This document shows positions 5,935-11,691 of a stretch of 11,691 bases of DNA, in pieces. Numbering within the stretch: position 1 is the first letter of the stretch; each line of letters begins with the position of its first letter. The position numbers and the translations under genes were made by a program. Under the pieces are notes generated by a model, which did no database searches, was not told the DNA's origin, and worked only from the letters and a program-made list of their open reading frames with translations. Source of the DNA: Candidatus Poribacteria bacterium (GTDB lineage: Bacteria; Poribacteria; WGA-4E; WGA-3G); assembly GCA_028818995.1 (NCBI GenBank), contig JAPPMR010000630.1:1-11691 (forward strand). The letters run 5' to 3'.

Positions 5935-6657
5935 ATGGATAAGTCGAATCAGAACGAATCGAATACAGTTGATGGGATACTCCGAAAGATAGAGAAGAAA
6001 GCGAACACCGGAATATATCTATACCGCGGCGAACCACAACATTATGAGAAAGAACCTTATTTGGGTAAAGTATCTTCAAATTTTTACCGAGAATTCCTGA
6101 AAGATAGTGATTTTGACGTTGAGGCAGAACAATTCGATATAGAGGAATTTCAAAAAACAATGTTGCTTGCTGCCAACAAATTTTCCCGGAAACCAGTTAG
6201 TGAACTTGAACATCTCGCGGAAATTCAACATTATGGAGGCAAAACCAACCTCATTGATTTCACGACAGATTTTCTCATTGCACTCTTCATGGCATCTCAA
6301 GAATCCTGTGGCAGATGTGGCAGGATTATTTTCCAAAAAATTGAATTAGTAAAACCTTATATTGAGGTCCCCCATGAACCGATAAATCGAGTTATCGCTC
6401 AGAAAAGCGTATTTGTTAGACATCCTGATGGGTTTATACAACCTAATAAAGACGATGTTATAAACATTCCATCAGATATTAAAAAACCGATACGTGAGCA
6501 CCTGGAAAGGTGTCATGATATATCTTCCGAAACTGTCTACAATGACACTCATGGATTTATTAGACACCAACGCCTCTATCCAGAACTCTACAAGGCAATT
6601 TATATGGGATTAATTCATAAACAGCAAGGAGATTCAGAGAATGGCAAATCAAACTAA
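5935..6657 (+). CDS. FRG-domain protein
   Basis: This 240-residue protein carries an FRG domain (Pfam FRG family, named for a Phe-Arg-Gly motif), whose biochemical role is not established to my knowledge. The motif appears as Y30-R31-G32 in LYRGEPQH. The hallmark core QHYGGKTNLIDFT (98-110) continues into LIALFMAS (114-121), matching the family's QHYG..T.L.D.T.....ALFFA pattern. R152 and the AQKSVF segment (155-160) match the later R...Q..F motif, and RHQRLYPELYKAI (210-222) is the usual closing helix. No signal peptide or membrane segment is seen. ATG 5935 has AAGGA six bases upstream; ATG 5931 reads into a stop. The last residues, IYMGLIHKQQGDSEN, read like helix A of a TPR. The gene overlaps the TPR gene by 17 bp in another frame, so a fused ancestor is likely. 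Confidence 0.8.
   Translation: MDKSNQNESNTVDGILRKIEKKANTGIYLYRGEPQHYEKEPYLGKVSSNFYREFLKDSDFDVEAEQFDIEEFQKTMLLAANKFSRKPVSELEHLAEIQHYGGKTNLIDFTTDFLIALFMASQESCGRCGRIIFQKIELVKPYIEVPHEPINRVIAQKSVFVRHPDGFIQPNKDDVINIPSDIKKPIREHLERCHDISSETVYNDTHGFIRHQRLYPELYKAIYMGLIHKQQGDSENGKSN
6626..6631 (+). promoter_or_regulatory. Strong ribosome binding site of the TPR gene, inside the FRG gene
   Basis: AAGGAG lies nine bases before ATG 6641 and within the last codons of the FRG gene. It supports real re-initiation at 6641 and translational coupling, and argues that the TPR frame is used as a separate gene even if it arose by frame change. Confidence 0.7.
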
Positions 6658-8335
6658 AATGGCACACTATGAAGAAGCTGTCAAACACTTTAGCAGAGCC
6701 ATTGACCTGGACCCGACTTTTGTTGTGCCCTACCTTTATCGCGGCGATGTTTATCGTAGCATGGGCAAATTTGACGAAGCAATTGATGATTATTCCACGG
6801 CGATCAAATTGACTCAACAACCAGCTGAGGCTTATTACGGTCGTGGTATGGCACATGGTGCTAAAGGTGATATTGACAAATCAATTGAGGACTTCACGAA
6901 GGCGATTCAGCACGAACCTGACTACGCTGAGGCATATTACCATCGCGGAAATGGTTATGTCATAAAAGATGAGTTTGATCGTGCTATAAAGGACTGTGAT
7001 AAGGCAATAGAACTGGATCCCGACATTGCTGATGCCTATGTTGTTCGCGGTAACGCGCACAGCAGCATAGGTCAAGTTGACTTAGCTGTTATGGACTTTA
7101 ACAAGGCAATACAACTTAAGCCAGATTATACAAATGCTTATGTCGCTCGCGGCATCGCATATAACAGAAAAGGCAGACATGATTTGACTATTGCAGATTA
7201 TACAAAAGCTTTAGAATTGGAACCTAATTATGCCGATGTCTATGTTATGCGCGGAGATGTTAACTTACTTATAGACGACTTTGAGGCTGCTATTGCAGAC
7301 TGTGAAAAAGTGATGAAACTCATACCCAATGATGCAGCTCCTTATATTACTCGTGCGACTGCTTATAGCTTTAAAAGTGACCTTGAGGCTGCTATGTCAG
7401 ACTGTAATAGCGCAATAGAACGTAATCCGAAAGCTGCCGATGCGTATCTTATTCGTGGTATGGCTTTTAGCAATAAAGGTGATTATGATTTAGCTATAAT
7501 GGATTTTGCAAAAGTAATAAGATTAGTTCCTCACAATTTCAATGCCTTCTATGAACGTGGTAACGCCTACAGCAGCCAAGGTGAATTTGATAAAGCCATT
7601 GAAGACTATATGAAAGTGATAAAACTAAATCCATATCATGTTGGATGTTATATTAATCGTGGTATAGCTTATGGTAGAAAACGTCAATTTGGTAAAGCAA
7701 TTGCAGACTTTAATACGGTTATCCAACTCCAGCCCGATTATGTTCCTGTCTATGTTGATCGCGGTGTAACTTTTGCTGTCAAAGGTGATTTTGATAATGC
7801 TATTGCAGATTTTACACGAGCGTTACAACTCAATCCACTGTGGGAGGCATTGTATTATAATCGTGGGAAAGTCTATAGCAGTCAAAGTAACTTCGATATG
7901 GCTCTCGCAGATTTTAACATAGCAATACAAATTAACCCCGGTTTTGCGAGAGCTTACTATAGTCGCGCTAAAATATGGTTGCACCTGCAAAAATGGGAAA
8001 GAGCAAGAATTGACCTCACAAACGCGGGGAATAGAGGCGTAAATATTACTGGTGCATTTCATAATGATTATAAAAGTATAGAAGGCTTCGAGGAGCAAAT
8101 CGGTGTAAAATTACCCGACGACATCACTGCTATGTTGATAGAAAAGAAAGAAAAGACTCAATCTGAACCTACAGAGGAAAGTCTATATCAACCTACAAGT
8201 GAAATTGATCGCCGCTTATCTAAAGAAATCATAAAAAATCTGGCACAGCAGAGAGGACGCACTCAAAATCAATTCACACCAATTAACCCATCCAAACCTT
8301 CGCGTGGAATTGAGCATCGCCTATTTGCACAATAA
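6641..8335 (+). CDS. TPR-repeat protein partnered with the FRG protein
   Basis: This 564-residue soluble protein is built almost entirely of tetratricopeptide repeats, a helix-turn-helix scaffold for protein-protein binding. Twelve complete 34-residue repeats start at residue 30 and recur at 64, 98, 132, 166, 200, 234, 268, 302, 336, 370 and 404, with a shorter thirteenth at 438-466. Typical units open with AYYxRGxAY and end with AIELDP. The protein begins with only the second helix of a repeat (HYEEAVKHFSRAIDLDP, 9-25); the missing first helix appears at the end of the FRG protein. Beyond 466 is a 98-residue tail with a short module, FHNDYKSIEGFEEQIGVKLP (472-491), then a polar, probably flexible stretch ending in GIEHRLFAQ. 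A good AAGGAG supports ATG 6641. The gene is probably co-expressed with FRG. A binding partner cannot be deduced; the repeats have diverged from each other. Confidence 0.88.
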   Translation: MANQTKMAHYEEAVKHFSRAIDLDPTFVVPYLYRGDVYRSMGKFDEAIDDYSTAIKLTQQPAEAYYGRGMAHGAKGDIDKSIEDFTKAIQHEPDYAEAYYHRGNGYVIKDEFDRAIKDCDKAIELDPDIADAYVVRGNAHSSIGQVDLAVMDFNKAIQLKPDYTNAYVARGIAYNRKGRHDLTIADYTKALELEPNYADVYVMRGDVNLLIDDFEAAIADCEKVMKLIPNDAAPYITRATAYSFKSDLEAAMSDCNSAIERNPKAADAYLIRGMAFSNKGDYDLAIMDFAKVIRLVPHNFNAFYERGNAYSSQGEFDKAIEDYMKVIKLNPYHVGCYINRGIAYGRKRQFGKAIADFNTVIQLQPDYVPVYVDRGVTFAVKGDFDNAIADFTRALQLNPLWEALYYNRGKVYSSQSNFDMALADFNIAIQINPGFARAYYSRAKIWLHLQKWERARIDLTNAGNRGVNITGAFHNDYKSIEGFEEQIGVKLPDDITAMLIEKKEKTQSEPTEESLYQPTSEIDRRLSKEIIKNLAQQRGRTQNQFTPINPSKPSRGIEHRLFAQ

Positions 8336-8413
8336 TTAGCATATTTGGATTAGCTATATGCAAGAATTTAACCAATACGCTATCCTGCTACTTCAAGACC
8401 GAAAGTAGAAACC
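8336..8413. other. 78-bp gap between the TPR gene and the first sulfatase
   Basis: I see no convincing terminator or promoter here. There is a weak GCATAT (8339-8344) / ATATGC (8356-8361) inverted pair, but the arms are A+T-rich and short. The sulfatase may have its own start here or be read through from the TPR gene. Confidence 0.4.
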
Positions 8414-9820
8414 ATGCCTACAAACCAACCTCCCAACATCCTCCTCGTTATGTCCGACGAGCATGCCCCGATGTTCAGCGGACCGTACGGACATCCGCTC
8501 GTCAAAACACCACACATGGACAGACTCGCGAAAGATGGTGTAACCTTCACAAATGCTTATTGCAATTCGCCACTCTGCATGCCGTCGCGGATGTCTTTTA
8601 TGACTGGTCGGTATATCCATCATATAGGGGCGTGGGACAATGCCGCACCGTTACGTCCAGATGCTGTCACATGGGCACACCTTCTACGAGATGTAGGTTA
8701 CGATGTCGTGCTTTCAGGCAAACAGCATTTTGGCGGGATGGATCAATTGCATGGGTTTCGTGTGCAACTTGCCCGAGACTTACATGCAGAAAGACAGCAC
8801 GGACTGACGGATTGGGATAACGGCACACCAGCAGCATCCCGTCCATGGCAAGGACCTGCACAAGCCGGTCCCGGAACAACGGTGGAAATTGAAGTTGATG
8901 ACCTTGCTGAGTCAGAGGCACTGACATATCTCCGCGATCCAGCACGGCAGGAACAACCGTGGGCACTTAACGTCTCGTTCATCGCGCCGCATTTTCCACT
9001 TGTTGTACCACAAAGGTTTTGGGATCTCTATCCACTTGATAAGATTGACTTACCCGATATTCCAGAAGGACACCTTGAAAATCAGCACCCTGTCTATCAA
9101 CGGATGAGACGTATGTTTGGCTGTGTTGATTTTCCAGAGGATTTAGTCCGCCGCGCACGCGCTGGCTATTACGGATTGATCACCTATCTTGATGAGAAGA
9201 TCGGGAATCTGATTCAGACACTTGAAGAAACAGGACAATTGGAAAATACCGTTGTCATCTATACCAGCGACCACGGTGAGATGAACGGTGAACACGGCAT
9301 GTGGCGGAAATCAAACTTCTATGAGGCATCTGCTCGTGTGCCGCTACAGATTATGTTCCCCGATCAGATGTCCGCAGGTAAACGCATTGACCAAATCGTT
9401 TCACTTGTTGACTTGACAGCAACACTGGTTGATATTGCAAATGGACATTCCTTTAGTCAATTTGATGGCGATAGTCTGATTCCTTTGATACAAGGCACAG
9501 CAACCGATTGGAAGGATTTCGCGTTCTCCGAATATCTTGCCCACGGTGTCCAACGTCCTATGGCAATGCTACGGAAGGGGAGATACAAATTCAACTATAG
9601 CCTTGGCGATCCACCTGAACTTTACGATATAAAGGAAGATCCGGAGGAATTCCACAATCTTGCCAATGAACCTGAATATCAGGAAATCTGCAAAGAACTG
9701 CAAGCACAACTATTAACAGAATGGGATCCGGTTGAGATTGAGAAACAGGTGCGAGAGAGTCAGAAGGCACGTATCCTCATTAATAAAGTCACCGATGGGC
9801 AATGGCGAAAACCCGCATAA
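8414..9820 (+). CDS. Sulfatase (S1 type, choline-sulfatase-like), cytosolic
   Basis: This 468-residue formylglycine-dependent sulfatase would hydrolyse a sulfate ester. The modification site is C55-M56-P57-S58-R59 (SPLCMPSRMSFMTGR), a textbook CxPSR motif whose cysteine is converted to formylglycine. The N-terminal metal-binding segment is MSDEH (13-17, D15). The second metal and active-site cluster is SDHGEMNGEHGMWRK (285-299), with D286, H287 and K299. The DNAAPL segment after the active site (75-80) recalls choline sulfatase, but I do not assign that substrate. The chain ends with the C-terminal subdomain motif LYDIKEDPEEFHNLA. There is no signal peptide, so action is probably in the cytoplasm on imported small sulfated compounds. 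The ribosome site (GAAAG, 8401-8405) is weak. The next sulfatase begins 32 bp downstream, consistent with an operon. No formylglycine-generating enzyme is encoded in this window. Confidence 0.92.
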   Translation: MPTNQPPNILLVMSDEHAPMFSGPYGHPLVKTPHMDRLAKDGVTFTNAYCNSPLCMPSRMSFMTGRYIHHIGAWDNAAPLRPDAVTWAHLLRDVGYDVVLSGKQHFGGMDQLHGFRVQLARDLHAERQHGLTDWDNGTPAASRPWQGPAQAGPGTTVEIEVDDLAESEALTYLRDPARQEQPWALNVSFIAPHFPLVVPQRFWDLYPLDKIDLPDIPEGHLENQHPVYQRMRRMFGCVDFPEDLVRRARAGYYGLITYLDEKIGNLIQTLEETGQLENTVVIYTSDHGEMNGEHGMWRKSNFYEASARVPLQIMFPDQMSAGKRIDQIVSLVDLTATLVDIANGHSFSQFDGDSLIPLIQGTATDWKDFAFSEYLAHGVQRPMAMLRKGRYKFNYSLGDPPELYDIKEDPEEFHNLANEPEYQEICKELQAQLLTEWDPVEIEKQVRESQKARILINKVTDGQWRKPA

Positions 9821-9852
9821 TCTAAAACACCACAAAAACACAAGGTATCAAC

Positions 9853-11271
9853 ATGACATCGTTAAATAGGAAACCTAACCTCGTCTATGTCTTCGCAGAT
9901 CAACTTCGCTATCAGTCATGTGGTTACGCAGGGGATACCCGTGCGCGTACGCCGAACATTGACCGACTTGCCACAGAGGGAGCAAATTTCTGCAATGCTG
10001 TCTCTGGCAGTCCGATGTGTGCACCGTATCGTGCCTCGCTTTTCACTGGCAAATACGCGAGCAGCACTGGTATGGCAATCAACGAACTCCGCATGAATCC
10101 AAACCATGACTGTTTTGGACACGTTTTACATCGCAACGGCTATCAGACAAGTTACATCGGAAAGTGGCACTTGTGGGCAAATCAGTTGGGAAAACACCAC
10201 GACCCTCAGAATTCCTACATTCCGCCAGGACCACATCGACTCGGTTTTGATGGGGAATGGTCCGCATACAATTTCCATCATACCTATTTTGACATATATT
10301 ATCATAAAGACAGTCCAGAAAAGATTACGATTCCCGGCTATGAACCGGATGGACAAACAGATTTAGCGATAGAATACCTGCAACGCGCATCAAAAGATGA
10401 CGATCCCTTCGCGCTTTTCCTCTCAATCGGTACGCCGCATGACCCGTGGACACAGAACAACGTTCCAAGCGATTATTATGAGATGTTCCGAAATGTTGAC
10501 TTTCCGTTGCCACCGAATTATAAAGAAGAAAACGACCCTTATGGCGATACGTGGGCAATGATGTCCGCGGAAAACCGTGCTAAATTACCTGAATGGATGC
10601 GTGTTTATTACGCTATGACGACCAACTTGGACTGGAATATCGGTAGGCTGCTACAGGCTATTGATGAACTCGGATTGCAAGACGACACCATCTTTGTGTT
10701 TACCTCCGATCATGGTGAGATGTTTGGTGCACAGGGACGTCGTGCGAAAAATATCTTTTATGAGGAAGCGGTACGTGTTCCATTTCTCGTCCGATGGTCT
10801 AATCAAGTTCCAGGGGAGCATGTCGCAGATGCTTGTTTAAATACACCAGATATTATGCCAACACTACTTTCAATGATGGATCTACCGATACCTGAAAATG
10901 TTGAAGGTTCTGACCTAAGTCAAGCAGCGTTTAATCAACCGTTTGATGAACCAAAGGCTGCATTTATGCAAGGGATGGGGTGTACAGCGAAGTGGGAAGA
11001 CGGCTATGAGTGGCGGGCACTCCGAACGAAGCAGCATACTTATGCTGTTCACCGGCCTGATGGAAGCGAAAAACTTTTTGACAATGTGGCTGATCCGTTC
11101 CAAACCCGTAATTTGGCTGATGATCCTGCATCGGCAACGCTCCGAGATGGTTTCCGACAGGTGTTAAAACAACGTATGGATGCACTCAACGATACCTTTG
11201 AGGCTTGCACTTGGTATCGGGACAATTGGATAGAGGATCGGGTTATTCTCAGGACAGCAACTTTGAGATAG
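9853..11271 (+). CDS. Sulfatase (S1 type) with CAPYR active-site motif
   Basis: This is a second formylglycine-type sulfatase, 472 residues long. The activation site is C56-A57-P58-Y59-R60 in SPMCAPYRASLFTGK; it keeps the CxPxR core needed for modification but has Tyr where Ser or Ala is usual. Metal ligands are D16 (FADQ) and D286-H287 (TSDHGEMFG), with K299 in RRAKNIFYEE. GKWHLW (103-108) supplies the conserved active-site Lys and His. The family C-terminal signature is present as KLFDNVADPFQTRNLADDP. D286 and K299 have the same positions as in the preceding sulfatase, but overall the sequences differ widely, so this is not a recent duplicate. AAGG (9842-9845) lies seven bases before ATG 9853. 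No signal peptide is visible. The substrate is unknown; sulfated sugar is a reasonable guess given the neighbourhood. Confidence 0.92.
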   Translation: MTSLNRKPNLVYVFADQLRYQSCGYAGDTRARTPNIDRLATEGANFCNAVSGSPMCAPYRASLFTGKYASSTGMAINELRMNPNHDCFGHVLHRNGYQTSYIGKWHLWANQLGKHHDPQNSYIPPGPHRLGFDGEWSAYNFHHTYFDIYYHKDSPEKITIPGYEPDGQTDLAIEYLQRASKDDDPFALFLSIGTPHDPWTQNNVPSDYYEMFRNVDFPLPPNYKEENDPYGDTWAMMSAENRAKLPEWMRVYYAMTTNLDWNIGRLLQAIDELGLQDDTIFVFTSDHGEMFGAQGRRAKNIFYEEAVRVPFLVRWSNQVPGEHVADACLNTPDIMPTLLSMMDLPIPENVEGSDLSQAAFNQPFDEPKAAFMQGMGCTAKWEDGYEWRALRTKQHTYAVHRPDGSEKLFDNVADPFQTRNLADDPASATLRDGFRQVLKQRMDALNDTFEACTWYRDNWIEDRVILRTATLR

Positions 11272-11344
11272 TCCTATCATTGTTCAACCGCACAATTTGG
11301 CAATTGCGTACTTTCTCTAAGATTAGCGATTCTTTCAAAATATC

Positions 11345-11691
11345 CTAATACCATGCCGCTTTATCAACAACATTCTGCAACGGTTCACCCGCAGCAAACC
11401 GACGCGCGTTTTCTAAAAGAATCTCAAAGTGACGTTTCGAGATATTTTCGGCATCCTTAACAGCAATATGTGGCGTTAGCAACACATTCGGCATTTGCCA
11501 CAGCGGACTTTCGGCAGGCAAAGGTTCAACTTCAAAAACATCTAACGCACATCCCGCAATAGTTCCCTGCCCAAGTGCTTCAATAAGGTCAGCAAGTTTT
11601 GTTGTTTTACCACGACCAATGTTGATAAAGTAAGCAGTCTTTTTCATTAGTGCGAAGCGGTTCTTGTGCCACATTCCCTCTGTTTCCGGAG
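11345..11691 (-). CDS. D-isomer-specific 2-hydroxyacid dehydrogenase, C-terminal part (runs off the window)
   Basis: The C-terminal 115 or so residues of an NAD(P)-dependent 2-hydroxyacid dehydrogenase of the phosphoglycerate dehydrogenase/glyoxylate-hydroxypyruvate reductase type are visible. The frame is open to the right edge, where PETEGMW precedes the first in-window methionine (11674), matching the family's P.T..T.G.. strand, so that methionine is internal. Counting from it, INIGRG (17-22) is the nucleotide-domain signature, ALDVFEVEPLP (43-53) carries the catalytic Glu (E50), and TPHIA (67-71) carries the catalytic His (H69). The protein ends KAAWY at TAG (11347-11345). It is convergent with the second sulfatase across a 73-bp gap. 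It could oxidise or reduce a small hydroxyacid from sugar breakdown; the exact substrate cannot be told from the C-terminus. Confidence 0.9.
   Translation of the reverse strand, partial: PETEGMWHKNRFALMKKTAYFINIGRGKTTKLADLIEALGQGTIAGCALDVFEVEPLPAESPLWQMPNVLLTPHIAVKDAENISKRHFEILLENARRFAAGEPLQNVVDKAAWY

Noticed and set aside
8346..8374. Possible promoter TTGGAT / TAACCA before the first sulfatase
   Set aside because: The -10 match is poor. The first sulfatase may be read from upstream or from an unrecognised promoter.
11289..11309. Possible terminator CAATT-TGGC-AATTG between the convergent sulfatase and dehydrogenase genes
   Set aside because: The stem has only five A+T-rich pairs, then a mismatch, and there is no T-tract; too weak to call.

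Overview
This window looks like part of a chromosome from an uncultured, heterotrophic, polysaccharide-degrading bacterium of moderate G+C. Two adjacent formylglycine-type sulfatases, an MFS transporter and several sugar-type oxidoreductases fit such a lifestyle. Intergenic hairpins of the type GTAGGAGCGACC-TTT-GGTCGC, together with this gene mix, remind me of Candidatus Poribacteria. That assignment is inference from style, not from a marker gene.

Layout, left to right. The 3' end of an unidentified plus-strand gene (1-71) is followed after 4 bp by a GT4 glycosyltransferase that starts at TTG (76-1272). A tandem array of eight hairpin-forming units (1269-1515) follows and supplies the glycosyltransferase's stop codon. 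Next is a mannitol dehydrogenase/tagaturonate reductase family enzyme (1556-3016). A 136-bp imperfect palindrome (3023-3158) lies between this gene and a convergent minus-strand Gfo/Idh/MocA oxidoreductase (3190-4143; the real start is 4143, not the upstream ATG of the longer open frame). A 334-bp divergent intergenic region with several repeats and possible control sites leads to an MFS transporter (4478-5797). This transporter ends at a TGA, after which the same frame stays open for 16 more codons.

A two-gene cassette with its own plausible promoter follows: an FRG-domain protein (5935-6657) and a large TPR-repeat protein (6641-8335), overlapping by 17 bp. The end of the FRG protein reads as helix A of a TPR and the TPR protein opens with helix B. 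The two genes therefore look like halves of one FRG-TPR polypeptide separated by a reading-frame change. This is the most unusual arrangement in the window. Two sulfatases in tandem (8414-9820 and 9853-11271) follow, and then the convergent C-terminal part of a D-2-hydroxyacid dehydrogenase that runs off the right edge (11345-11691, minus strand).

The sulfatases, transporter and dehydrogenases could together desulfate, import and oxidise sugar or uronate derivatives, but no single pathway can be proved from the sequence. The FRG-TPR cassette does not fit that theme and is more likely an accessory (stress, defence or regulatory) module. No tRNA, rRNA, CRISPR array, transposase or integrase was seen.
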